Source: JAMOQA01 sp964420365 (GTDB lineage Bacteria > Acidobacteriota > Polarisedimenticolia > J045). Taken from it: a stretch of 57,991 nt of DNA. The DNA lies in the NCBI GenBank assembly GCA_964420365.1, contig CAYQTA010000056.1:1-57991 (forward strand), given 5' to 3'. The notes beneath the pieces are model-generated. The model had not been told where the DNA came from, did not search any database, and saw only the letters and a list, made by a program, of their open reading frames with translations. Made by a program: the position numbers and the translations under genes. This document shows positions 1 to 8,362 of this stretch, one piece after another. Every line of letters begins with the position of its first letter. Position 1 is the stretch's first letter.

Positions 1-2
1 AG

Positions 3-383
3 TTCCTCGAGAAGCTGCGGAAGGACCCGGCGTTCCGGGGCGACCCGCGGGCGCGGCTCGAGTGGTTCTACCGGAGGACGCCCTGGTACGACGACCGGTA
101 CCTGCTCTACCCGGTCGCCCGCGTCCCCGGCGACCCCTGCGCGATGCGCGCGACGGGGGTTTCCGTGGGGGATGGTCCGCGTTCGGCACGTGGTGCGCGG
201 CGCTTCGCGCCGCCCGGGTCGCCTTCCGGCGACCCCTACAATCCCCGCGGCGCGCGTTTCGAGGCTGAACGCGCGGATTGCCCCGGGTTCGCGCGGGACC
301 GATATTGCCCGGGGAAGGTTGGCGGGGCTCGTTCGCTCCGCGGAAGGGGAACGGCCGGGCCCGCGTCCCGCGGAGGGAGCGCG
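3..383 (+). CDS. C-terminal end of a probable M14-type zinc carboxypeptidase (partial, no stop codon)
   Basis: The frame is already open at base 3. Its first 41 residues include a WFYRRTPWYDDRYLLYPVARV-like ending (the block around bases 63-125), which resembles the end of bacterial M14-family peptidases, where the protein normally stops. Here no stop follows. The frame continues through a copy of the dispersed GC-rich repeat (about 189-239) and is still open when it reaches gmhB, in the same frame. The residues from about base 126 to 383 look like translated repeat and spacer, not protein. The family assignment rests on about 40 residues and is tentative. The gene body lies upstream of the window. 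Confidence 0.4.
189..239 (-). repeat. Dispersed palindromic intergenic repeat, copy A
   Basis: Read on the minus strand this is a GTAGGGG start, a CGCCGG-AAGG-CG hairpin, CCCGGG, then a GGCGGCGCGAAGCGCCGC hairpin and CACCACG. The same two-hairpin module occurs at 23041-23206, 36880-36952, 46496-46641 and 55205-55392. This copy sits inside an uninterrupted reading frame between the peptidase tail and gmhB. Confidence 0.8.
294..309 (+). promoter_or_regulatory. Sigma-54-like promoter upstream of gmhB
   Basis: The bases cGGgAC-cgata-TTGCc have the GG-N10-GC spacing of a -24/-12 promoter with an intact TTGC and 8 of 12 consensus positions. The predicted start of transcription is near 320, leaving a leader of about 64 bases before the gmhB GTG. 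The same 16 bases occur at 37986-38001 in front of another gene. Confidence 0.4.
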
Positions 384-980
384 GTGGAGCGGGCGATCCT
401 CCTCGACCGGGACGGCACGATCCTCGTCGAGCGACACTACCTGGCCGACCCGGCGGGGGTGGAACTGTTGCCGGGGGCCGCGGAGGGGCTGCGCCGCCTC
501 GCGACCCTCGGGCCCCTGGTCGTCGTGACCAACCAGTCGGGCCTGGCCCGGGGATACTTCGACCGGGCCGCCCTCGACGCGATCCACGCGGAGATGCGCC
601 GGCGGCTGGCGGCCGAGGGGGTCGAGCTCGCCGCGATCGAGGTCTGCCCCCACCGCCCGGACGAGGGGTGCGAGTGCCGGAAGCCCCGCCCCGGGCTGGC
701 CCTCCGGGCGGCCGCCCGCCTCGGGTTCGACCCGGCCCGCGCCGTCGTGATCGGCGACAAGGCGTGCGACGTGGGGCTCGGCCGGGCGATCGGCGCGACC
801 ACGATCCTGGTCCGGACCGGCTACGGCGCGCGGGAGGAAGCCGCCGGAACGTGCCGGCCCCACCTGGTGGCCGACGACCTGCGGGAGGCGGCGGAGCTCG
901 CCCTCGCGTGGGACCGGGCCTCCGCGTCGGCGGCGCTCCCGTCGATCGGCCCGGACGCCCCCGGGGAGGTCCCGGCATGA
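384..980 (+). CDS. gmhB: D-glycero-D-manno-heptose 1,7-bisphosphate 7-phosphatase
   Basis: HAD-superfamily phosphatase of 198 residues that removes the 7-phosphate from heptose bisphosphate. Visible motifs are LDRDGT with nucleophile Asp8 and Asp10, TNQSG (HAD motif II), the family's zinc loop with Cys88, His90, Cys96 and Cys98 followed by RKP, and IGDK (HAD motif IV). The GTG at 384 is chosen because GGAGGGAG lies just upstream and the family motif begins seven residues in; the frame itself is open much further upstream. The stop overlaps the start of hddC by ATGA. With hddC and hddA it forms three of the four steps to GDP-D-glycero-alpha-D-manno-heptose; no gmhA isomerase is in the window. 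Confidence 0.9.
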   Translation: MERAILLDRDGTILVERHYLADPAGVELLPGAAEGLRRLATLGPLVVVTNQSGLARGYFDRAALDAIHAEMRRRLAAEGVELAAIEVCPHRPDEGCECRKPRPGLALRAAARLGFDPARAVVIGDKACDVGLGRAIGATTILVRTGYGAREEAAGTCRPHLVADDLREAAELALAWDRASASAALPSIGPDAPGEVPA

Positions 981-1747
981 CGGCGCCCCGGGCCGCCGCG
1001 ATCCTCGCCGGGGGAAAGGGCACCCGCCTCGCCGGCGTCGTCGACGATCGGCCCAAGCCGCTGGCGGAGGTCGCCGGCCGGCCGTTCCTCGAGTGGCTGC
1101 TCCTTGCCCTCCGGGCGCGGGGCGTCCGCCGGGCACACCTGCTCGGGGGGCACCAGGGAGCGCGGCTCGCGGCCTGGGCCGAGGAGGTCGGAGAACGCCT
1201 CGGCCTCGCCCTCTCCGTCACGGTCGAGCCCCGGCCGCTGGGGACCGGGGGCGCGCTCCGGCTCGCCCTCGACGCCCTTGCCGGCGACCCGCTCCTCGTG
1301 CTCAACGGGGATTCCCTCTGCCCGCTGCCCCTCGCGGCCCTGGCGGAGCGGCACCGGGCCGCGGGAGCGACGGCGACCCTGCTCGCCGTCCGGGTCCCGG
1401 ATGCCGGTCGCTTCGGAACCCTCGCGCTCGATGCCGGGGGCCGGGTGCGGGAGTTCCGCGAGAAGGATCCGGCGGGAGGGCCGGGCCTCGTGAGCGGTGG
1501 CGTCTACCTCCTCGCCCGCCGGCTGGTCGAGGAGATCCCGGCCGGGCGCGCGGTCTCGCTCGAGAGGGAGATCCTCCCGGGGCTGGCGGCCCGGGGAGAG
1601 CTGGTCGCCCTGCCCGTCGCCGGCAGGCTGCTCGACATCGGGACGCCGGACTCCTTCCGGGAGGCGGAAACGCTCCTCCCGGAACTGGCCGCCGAGGCCG
1701 CCGGTGTTCAGGTTCCACCGGTTCGTGCCGATCAGGCGGGGGGGTGA
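977..1747 (+). CDS. hddC: D-glycero-alpha-D-manno-heptose 1-phosphate guanylyltransferase (HddC-like)
   Basis: A 256-residue sugar-phosphate nucleotidyltransferase. It opens with the nucleotide-binding signature LAGGKGTRL (residues 10-18) and has RPKPLAEVAGRPF, a mid-domain metal-binding NGDS and a C-terminal DIGTP, all typical of the GT-A-like nucleotidyltransferase fold. Position between gmhB and a GHMP kinase points to heptose-1-phosphate as substrate and GTP as donor; sequence alone would also allow a related hexose-1-phosphate. The ATG overlaps the gmhB stop, so translation is probably coupled. Confidence 0.82.
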   Translation: MTAPRAAAILAGGKGTRLAGVVDDRPKPLAEVAGRPFLEWLLLALRARGVRRAHLLGGHQGARLAAWAEEVGERLGLALSVTVEPRPLGTGGALRLALDALAGDPLLVLNGDSLCPLPLAALAERHRAAGATATLLAVRVPDAGRFGTLALDAGGRVREFREKDPAGGPGLVSGGVYLLARRLVEEIPAGRAVSLEREILPGLAARGELVALPVAGRLLDIGTPDSFREAETLLPELAAEAAGVQVPPVRADQAGG

Positions 1748-1778
1748 CGGAATGGACGACGAGGGAGGCGCCGACACG

Positions 1779-2876
1779 ATGATCATCCGCGCGCGGGCAC
1801 CGCTCCGGCTCAGCTTCTGCGGGGGAGGCACGGACCTGCCCCCCTACCCGGAGGAACGGGGCGGCCTGGTCCTCTCGGCGACGATCGCCCGCTACGCCTG
1901 GGCGACGCTCCGCTTCCTGCCGGAACAGGTGCTGCGGATCCACTCGGTCGACCTCCACACCGGCGGCCAGTACGGGCTCGGGGACCGGCTCGAGCTGGAC
2001 GGCCACCTGGACCTGGTCAAGGCCGCGCTCAACCGGATGCTTCCCGGCGCCCGGGCCGAGGACCTGCCGGGTCTCGAGGTCTACCTGGAGACCGAGGCGC
2101 CGGCCGGTTCCGGGCTCGGCGGGTCGTCGGCCCTGGTCGCCGCGCTCCTCGGTGCGCTCGCCGAGTGGCGCCGCCGCCGGTACGACAAGTACGAGTTCGC
2201 GCACATGGCGTGGGAGGTCGAGCGGATCGACGTGGGCATCCCCGGCGGGATGCAGGACCAGTACGCGGCGGTCTTCGGCGGGTTCAACCTGGTCGAGTTC
2301 TACGGACCGGGCCAGGTCGTCGTGAACCCGCTGCGGATCGACCCGCAGGTGATCGACGAGCTCCAGTACAACCTGCTGCTCGTCTACGTGGGGCGCCGCC
2401 GGGCCGGCAGCGTGATCGAGGACCAGGTGCGAGGGTACCGGGAGGGTCGAGAAGGCGTTCGCGAGGCCCTCGACCGGATCCGCGAGCTGACCGTCGCCGC
2501 CAAGCGGGCCCTGCTCCGGGGCCGGCTCCAGGAGTTCGGGGAGATCCTCCACGAGGCCTGGCTGGCGAAGAAGCGCACGGCGGAGACGGTGACCACGCCG
2601 TTCGTGGAGGAGGCCTACCACGAGGCTCGCCGCCTCGGCGCGATCGGGGGAAAGATCAGCGGCGCCGGGGGTGGCGGATACATGTTCCTGCTCTGCCCGT
2701 GGACGCGGAAACAGGCGATCGCCGACCGGCTCCGGGCGATGGGGGGCGAGGTTTCCGCGGTCTCCTTCGAGCCGAACGGGCTCCGGGCCTGGCGGTTCAA
2801 GGAGCCCCTGTCGTGCGAACCGTTCCCGGTGGCGCGGGAGGAGACCGGGACCGTCGAGGAACTCGCCCCCGCCTGA
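1779..2876 (+). CDS. hddA: D-glycero-alpha-D-manno-heptose 7-phosphate kinase (GHMP family, HddA-like)
   Basis: GHMP-family kinase of 365 residues. The start MIIRARAPLRLSF with CGGGTDLP is characteristic of HddA. The ATP loop PAGSGLGGSSA lies near residue 107, and the third GHMP motif KISGAGGGGYM near the C terminus. It would phosphorylate heptose-7-phosphate at C1. The ATG at 1779 fits family starts and has a GAGGGAGG ribosome site; an in-frame ATG at 1752 is possible but has a weak site. Last gene of the heptose operon, followed by a strong hairpin. Confidence 0.85.
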   Translation: MIIRARAPLRLSFCGGGTDLPPYPEERGGLVLSATIARYAWATLRFLPEQVLRIHSVDLHTGGQYGLGDRLELDGHLDLVKAALNRMLPGARAEDLPGLEVYLETEAPAGSGLGGSSALVAALLGALAEWRRRRYDKYEFAHMAWEVERIDVGIPGGMQDQYAAVFGGFNLVEFYGPGQVVVNPLRIDPQVIDELQYNLLLVYVGRRRAGSVIEDQVRGYREGREGVREALDRIRELTVAAKRALLRGRLQEFGEILHEAWLAKKRTAETVTTPFVEEAYHEARRLGAIGGKISGAGGGGYMFLLCPWTRKQAIADRLRAMGGEVSAVSFEPNGLRAWRFKEPLSCEPFPVAREETGTVEELAPA

Positions 2877-2900
2877 GCGCGGGCCGACCCCGGGCGACGG

Positions 2901-2924
2901 ACGGCGGGCCGGGCGGCCCGCCGT
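2901..2924. terminator. Bidirectional hairpin between convergent operons
   Basis: A perfect 10-bp stem (ACGGCGGGCC / GGCCCGCCGT) with a GGGC loop lies between the stops of hddA (2876) and the glycosyltransferase on the other strand (2943). There is no clear T-run, so termination efficiency is inferred from position. Confidence 0.6.
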
Positions 2925-2942
2925 TCGCGTTCCCGGGCCGGG

Positions 2943-5900
2943 CTAGGCCGGTGCCGGCGCCGCCGGGCGCGGGACGCTGCCGGCCGGGGCGGGCCGGGCG
3001 GCGTCGTCCCGGGCGGGACGGTCGCTGACGCCCGGCGCGAGGGCGATCGCGGAGACCCGGGCGAGCCGCGCCTCCTCGCGCCGCCCGAGCCGTTCCAGCG
3101 CCTCCGCCCGGACCTCGAGCAGTCGCCGACCGGCCATCCCTCCCGGCCGCAGGCGCCACTCCTCGAGCTCGTCGAGGACCCGGAGGACCTCCTCGTCGCG
3201 ACGGGCCCGGGAGAGAAGGATCGCCTCGAGGAGGAGGGACCGGGTGACCACCTGGCCGCGGGGCCAGAGCCCGGGCAGCGTCTCGCGCACCAGCGACCGG
3301 CGCAGCGCCGCCAACGCCCCGAGGGCGTCCTCGACCCGGCCCGTCGCGAGGGCCTCCTCGGCCGCGACCGCGAGCACCACCGGGTTGCGGGGCGCGAGCC
3401 GGAGCGCCTCCGCGATCCGCTCGCGGGCGACGTCGCGCAGGCCGGCGGCGGCGAGCACGTGGCAGGAGGCCGCCAGCGTCTCCGCGAGGACGCCGGCCTG
3501 CCAGGCCTCCGAGGCCACCGGGTTCTCCCGCCGCCACCGCTCGACCGCCGACGGTTCGAGCCTCGAGAGCGCCAGGTCGCGGAAGGCGGGCGCGAGGTCG
3601 AGCTGGACGCGGAACCAGAGGAGCAGCGGGTCGATCGGTCCCCGCTCCCACGTCACCGGGGCGGAGGCCCCGCGGGTTCGCCGGATCTCGATCATCTCGT
3701 CGACCAGCTCCCGCACCCGCGCCGGGCAGGACGACCAGGCGACGCCGGCGGGAAGCACCTGCCAGGCGGGGAACAGGTCGGTCCGCGCGAGCGCCTCCCG
3801 CAGCCCGGCGGCCGCCCGCCGGGCCTCCTCGAGGATCCGGTCGCCGTCCGGCCACGCCGGGCGCTCGAGGAAGAACCGCCGGTCGCCGTGGACCAGGGCG
3901 AGGGGGTCGTGGTAGCCGCCCCGCTGCCAGGCCCGCCAGAGGGCCGCCGGTCCGCCGGTGCCCTCCTCGAACATCCAGGGCTCCGGCCGACGCAGGAGCA
4001 GGGCGGGCATCGTCATGTAGAGGAGTCCCGGGAGCCCGCGCACGTCGAAGGAGAGGTGCGTCCCCAGGTGGTAGTCGCCGGGCCAGGGGAGCTGGTCGGT
4101 GGCCGGGGCCGCGTAGAGGAGAGCCGCGCCGTGTTCGCCGTTCCCCAGCGCCCCCGCGACGGCCGGCCAGAACGGGAGCACCGGTCGCGAGGAGCCGTCG
4201 ACGACGAGCAGGTTCCCCGCCGCGCTTCCGGCGACGAGTTCCCGCAGGCGATCTCCGAGTCCCCCGTCCGGCGGCACGTGCACGACATCGACGCCCGGTT
4301 CGCCGGCAACGTCCCGCCACGCCGCGCGCTCGCCCGGGCCCTCGCCGAGCACGGCGACGAGCAGCCGGGCCGGGTCGCGCTGCCGGGTCGGCCGGATCTC
4401 GGGGATGCGCCCCGCGTCGACCACGGTCGCGCCCGGGACCCCCCGGGCGACCTGGACCCCCGCCAGCAGGTCCTCCCGTCGGCAGAGGATCACCTCGGCG
4501 GGTTCGTCGCCCGTCTCCCGGCGCGCGCGCGCCGCGGCGAGCTCCCAGGGCTCGCGGCCGTCGGGCAGGGGGGCCGCGGGGAGGGCCATCGCGTGGACGG
4601 CCGTCCCGGGCGCGCCGTCGAGGGCCCGTTCGAGGCGCTCGAGGACGTGGCCGAAGAGGGCGTAGCGGGCGTCCAGGTAGAGGATCCTCTCGCCGGCCAG
4701 GTGGGCCGCCGCGGCCCGGAGGACCGCCGCGAGATCCCGCTCCCGGGGGATCGCCAGGCGGTACCGCCCGAGGAGCGCGTGCTCGTGCCAGGCGGGCCGG
4801 TCCTCGCCGTCGTACAGGACGATGGCGTCCACGTCCCCTCCGTGGACCCCGCGCACCCGCTCGAGGGCGAGGGCCGCGGCAGGGCCGTCCGGCGCCGACA
4901 GCACGACGCCCAGGACCCCGGGCACGGTGGGGCGGGGGGCCGCCGGTGCCCCGAGGTCCACCTCGAGGGCCGTCCGGGCCGGGTACGCCCGGCGCGGGGG
5001 GGGCGAGACGAGCAGGTCCTCGGCCAGGTCGAGGATCGTCTCGAGGCCCCAGTGGCGCGCGACGAACTCCTTCCCCGCGGCGGCGACCCGGTGCCACAGG
5101 TCCGGGTCCCGGAGCAGCCGGACGACCGCGTCGGCGAACTCCCGCGGGTCGTCCGCGACGAGGAGGTGCTCGCCGGGGGTGGCCCCCATTCCCTCGGCGC
5201 CGATGGACGTCGTCACCGTCGGCAGCCCGCGGACCATCGACTCCAGGTTCTTCCCCTTGACGCCGGCGCCGAACCGCAGCGGCGCGACGGCGACCAGGCT
5301 CCGGTCCCGCAGCTCGTCCACGTCGGGAACGAAGCCGAGGATCTCGACCCCGTTCCCCGCGAGGGCGCGCACCTCCGGGGGCATCGCGCTGCCGCCGACC
5401 CGGAGCACCGCGTCCGGCACGCGCTCCCGCACGAGGGGCCAGGCCTCGCGAACGAACCACGAGATGCCGTCCGCGTTGGGGGGATGGCGGAAGTTCCCGA
5501 TGAAGAAGAGGCCGTCCCGTTCCTCGCGGGGGGGCGTCCGCCCGGGAACGCGGACCGGGTGACTGATCCGCCGGACGGGGGTCGCGAGCCCCTCCCGCTC
5601 GAGGGTGCGGGTGTCGTCGTCGGTCACGGTCAGGACCGCGTCCGACATCTCGTAGAGGGCGAGCTCCACCTCCCGCGTCCGCTCGGCCCGCAGGGCCAGC
5701 CACGGGTCCCCGAGGACCTCCGCCTCCCGGCGCTCGCGCAGGAAGTGGACGTCGACCGAGTCGGTGACGACCGGGACGCCCGGCGCCAGGCGTCGCACGA
5801 GGGGCAGGTAGACCCGCGCGACCCGGTAGAACTCGATCACCACCAGGTCGAAGTCGTTCTCCTCGAAGAGCTGCTCGAGGGTGCAGGAGCGGGGCGGCGG

Positions 5901-6941
5901 GTCACCGCCGAGGCCGAAGACCGGCCAGCGAGGCCAGTCGTTGGCCGCCACCATGACCCCCTCCGCGCGGAGCATGTCCGCGTACCGGGCCTTGTCCCCC
6001 CGGCCGTCGACGGCGAGCAGGGTCGCGGCGTGTCCCCGGCGCGCGAGGCCCCGCAGCAGCTCGAACAGCCGCACGTCTCCCGCGGCCTGGTCGACGAGGG
6101 GCGGCATCTCGTGGATGAAGAGGATCGACTTCTTCCCGGGGGGCGGCGGGTTGTGCCAGGCGCCGCGGCGGTGGTGGGCGAGCTCCTCGCCCCACTTCTC
6201 GAGGAACCGCTCCCGGTTGATCGCCTGCCAGCGCTTGACCCCCTGCCGCAGGTCGACCCCGTTCGTCGCCCCCTCGCGGTGGATGACCACCGACGCCGGC
6301 TCGTAGACGACGCGGTAGCCGAGCTTCCGGGCCTGGAAGCAGAGATCGGAGTCCTCGTAGTAGGCCGGGGCGAACCGCTCGTCGAAGCCGCCGGTGGCGT
6401 CGAGCACCTCCCGCCGGATGTACAGGCACGCCCCGGAGCAGTAGTCGACGTCCGTCGCGCGGAGGTAGACCGGGCGGGCCGGGTCGTCCCACTTGCCGAT
6501 GTTCTGGCCGGTGGCGTCGCGGAAGACCTCGCCCCCGGCCTCCTGGAGGACGCCGTTCGGGTAGACGAGCCGGGCCCCGACGATCCCGATCGCCGGGTCG
6601 GAGTCCGCGCGCTCCCGCAGGGCGTCGAGCCATCCCGGCAGCAGGACCGTGTCGTCGTTGAGGACGACGACGTCGTGGCCCGGGTACTTCGCGAAGACGA
6701 TGTTGTTCGCCCGGACGAAGCCGATGTTCTCGGGATGGCGATGCACGTCGAGCTGCCCCGGGTACCGGCGCCGGAACCGCTCGAGGACCTCCGGCGTCCC
6801 GTCGGTCGACGCCTGGTCGAAGACGTGCACCCGGAACGGCACGCGCGGTGGATGGGCGAAGAGGCTCTCGAGGCAGTCCTCGAGGAGCCGGGCCTGGTTG
6901 ATCGTCAGGATCGAGACGACGACGGGACGGGGCCGAGTCAT
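2943..6941 (-). CDS. Multidomain glycosyltransferase (GT2 + GT4 + degenerate GT-A-like region + TPR-like tail)
   Basis: A 1332-residue protein built for envelope glycan assembly. Residues 1 to about 290 are a GT2 domain (VVVSILTINQ start, a DxD-like LNDDT near residue 97, then YYEDSDLC). Residues about 290-690 are a GT4-like glycogen-phosphorylase-fold transferase with the donor-site region GAGVKGKNLESM. Residues about 700-1000 hold two weaker alpha/beta repeats that look like degenerate GT-A folds without a clear DxD. The rest is helical and TPR-like, ending in a Pro/Ala tail. The ATG has a GGAGGT site and overlaps the stop of the upstream methyltransferase. Acceptor and linkage cannot be read from sequence. 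Confidence 0.8.
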   Translation of the reverse strand: MTRPRPVVVSILTINQARLLEDCLESLFAHPPRVPFRVHVFDQASTDGTPEVLERFRRRYPGQLDVHRHPENIGFVRANNIVFAKYPGHDVVVLNDDTVLLPGWLDALRERADSDPAIGIVGARLVYPNGVLQEAGGEVFRDATGQNIGKWDDPARPVYLRATDVDYCSGACLYIRREVLDATGGFDERFAPAYYEDSDLCFQARKLGYRVVYEPASVVIHREGATNGVDLRQGVKRWQAINRERFLEKWGEELAHHRRGAWHNPPPPGKKSILFIHEMPPLVDQAAGDVRLFELLRGLARRGHAATLLAVDGRGDKARYADMLRAEGVMVAANDWPRWPVFGLGGDPPPRSCTLEQLFEENDFDLVVIEFYRVARVYLPLVRRLAPGVPVVTDSVDVHFLRERREAEVLGDPWLALRAERTREVELALYEMSDAVLTVTDDDTRTLEREGLATPVRRISHPVRVPGRTPPREERDGLFFIGNFRHPPNADGISWFVREAWPLVRERVPDAVLRVGGSAMPPEVRALAGNGVEILGFVPDVDELRDRSLVAVAPLRFGAGVKGKNLESMVRGLPTVTTSIGAEGMGATPGEHLLVADDPREFADAVVRLLRDPDLWHRVAAAGKEFVARHWGLETILDLAEDLLVSPPPRRAYPARTALEVDLGAPAAPRPTVPGVLGVVLSAPDGPAAALALERVRGVHGGDVDAIVLYDGEDRPAWHEHALLGRYRLAIPRERDLAAVLRAAAAHLAGERILYLDARYALFGHVLERLERALDGAPGTAVHAMALPAAPLPDGREPWELAAARARRETGDEPAEVILCRREDLLAGVQVARGVPGATVVDAGRIPEIRPTRQRDPARLLVAVLGEGPGERAAWRDVAGEPGVDVVHVPPDGGLGDRLRELVAGSAAGNLLVVDGSSRPVLPFWPAVAGALGNGEHGAALLYAAPATDQLPWPGDYHLGTHLSFDVRGLPGLLYMTMPALLLRRPEPWMFEEGTGGPAALWRAWQRGGYHDPLALVHGDRRFFLERPAWPDGDRILEEARRAAAGLREALARTDLFPAWQVLPAGVAWSSCPARVRELVDEMIEIRRTRGASAPVTWERGPIDPLLLWFRVQLDLAPAFRDLALSRLEPSAVERWRRENPVASEAWQAGVLAETLAASCHVLAAAGLRDVARERIAEALRLAPRNPVVLAVAAEEALATGRVEDALGALAALRRSLVRETLPGLWPRGQVVTRSLLLEAILLSRARRDEEVLRVLDELEEWRLRPGGMAGRRLLEVRAEALERLGRREEARLARVSAIALAPGVSDRPARDDAARPAPAGSVPRPAAPAPA

Positions 6942-8362
6942 GGAGCCACCTCCGGGCGAACGGGGTAGACCGGCTTCACCGCGCGGAAGAGGGCCTGGTC
7001 CGGCAGGGCCAGGCCGGGAATGGTGCGCCGCTCGTAGGCGACGAGGAATCCCAGCCCGCGCAGCTCCTCGAGCAGGCGGTCCAGGGCGTAGACCCGGTAG
7101 ACCAGGGAGCCTCCGCCCCTGGTGTCGTCGTGGTAGACCGGGCCGGACAGGTCCCGGTCCCGGGACGGGTCGCCAGGGTCGATCACCTCCCGGTACACCT
7201 CGTGCCCGTCGGCTTCCCGCAGGTGCGGAACCGTGAAGAGGAACTCGCCCCCGGGCCGGAGCACGCGGAACACCTCGGAGAGCGCACGCCGGTAGAGGCG
7301 CACGTGCTCGAGGACGTCGCTCGTCAGCACGAGGTCGAGCGAGGCTTCGGGAAAGGCCAGGTTCTCGAGGTTCTCGCAGCGCACGCCGGGCGCGAGCTCG
7401 GAGCCGGGCGCGGCTTCCGGGTCGTACTCGGAGACGAAGAGATCGATTCCCGGCACGCCCCGCAGGAGACGGGCGGGAGGCCAGGAGGAGCAGGTGTCGA
7501 GCACCCGGACCGGGTTCCCGGGGCGCGCCCCGCGCAGCTCCGCGATCGAGTCGGCGTTCCAGCCGCGTTGCAGCAGGAAGAGCAGGAGGCTGCGCGCCAG
7601 CATCCGCCAGCGGGCGAAGGACCCGCACGAGGAGCAGCGCAGGTTTTCCTCGAGCCCGCTGCCCGGGGTCACGAGGAACGTCTCCGGGGACCCGCACACG
7701 GTGCAGCGGCCGTGGAGGGCCGGGAGATGGCGGGGGAGCGGTCCGGCCGGGGCGGGTGGCCGGGAAGACCGCCAGGGCAGGCCGATGGCGTCGACGAACC
7801 CGCACCCGCGGAAGACCGCGGTCAACAGGCGAACGTCCCCGCCGGTTCCCTCGTCGGCGGGACGGAAACCGCGCTCCCACTCGACGAGGACGGGCACGGG
7901 GGCCGGGGAAGCCCCGGTCGTGAGCCGCGGCGGGAGGAGGACCTCCAGCCGGACCGGACCTTCCCGGCGGATCTCCACGGGCCCGGGGTCGAACGACGCC
8001 ACGCGCACCCGCAGCCTGGCCGGCCCGTGGCGGAGGAGCGTGCCGGGAACCAGCGCGTGGATCTCGAGCCGCGCGGCGCCCGGTACGGGGCCGAGCAGGA
8101 AGGCCGCGGTGCGACCCATCCACGTCGCGCCGCCCGGGTCGGGAGGGTAGAGGCCCCCGGTGAACGCGAGGAGGTTCTCCCGGTCGTCGCCCGCGATCCA
8201 CGGGGGCGGATGGCCCTCGAGGAACGCGATCCGCCCGCGCCGGGGGGCGTCGGGGGGCGAGGAGCCGTCTTCCCGGGAGAGCCCGGCGTCGACGACGAGG
8301 TCGAGGTCCCGGGTGCGCACCCGGATCCCGGCCGCCGGGTCGGTCGAGGCACGGACGGTCAT
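6938..8362 (-). CDS. SAM-dependent methyltransferase with N-terminal beta domain and zinc ribbon
   Basis: 474 residues. About the first 200 resemble a beta-sandwich of the Wzt or carbohydrate-binding type. A four-Cys zinc ribbon follows (CTVC and CSSC pairs, near residues 215-245), then a class I methyltransferase with VLDTCSSWPP as a modified motif I, LTSDVLEHV and VLRPGGEFLFTVP. Middle gene of a three-gene minus-strand operon: the start overlaps the stop of the nucleotidyltransferase gene and the stop overlaps the glycosyltransferase start (ATGA in both). A role in capping or decorating a surface polysaccharide is inferred from context. Confidence 0.75.
   Translation of the reverse strand: MTVRASTDPAAGIRVRTRDLDLVVDAGLSREDGSSPPDAPRRGRIAFLEGHPPPWIAGDDRENLLAFTGGLYPPDPGGATWMGRTAAFLLGPVPGAARLEIHALVPGTLLRHGPARLRVRVASFDPGPVEIRREGPVRLEVLLPPRLTTGASPAPVPVLVEWERGFRPADEGTGGDVRLLTAVFRGCGFVDAIGLPWRSSRPPAPAGPLPRHLPALHGRCTVCGSPETFLVTPGSGLEENLRCSSCGSFARWRMLARSLLLFLLQRGWNADSIAELRGARPGNPVRVLDTCSSWPPARLLRGVPGIDLFVSEYDPEAAPGSELAPGVRCENLENLAFPEASLDLVLTSDVLEHVRLYRRALSEVFRVLRPGGEFLFTVPHLREADGHEVYREVIDPGDPSRDRDLSGPVYHDDTRGGGSLVYRVYALDRLLEELRGLGFLVAYERRTIPGLALPDQALFRAVKPVYPVRPEVAP

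Noticed and set aside
3459..6968. Open frame of 1169 codons on the plus strand
   Set aside because: Antisense of the multidomain glycosyltransferase; no motif and no ribosome site.
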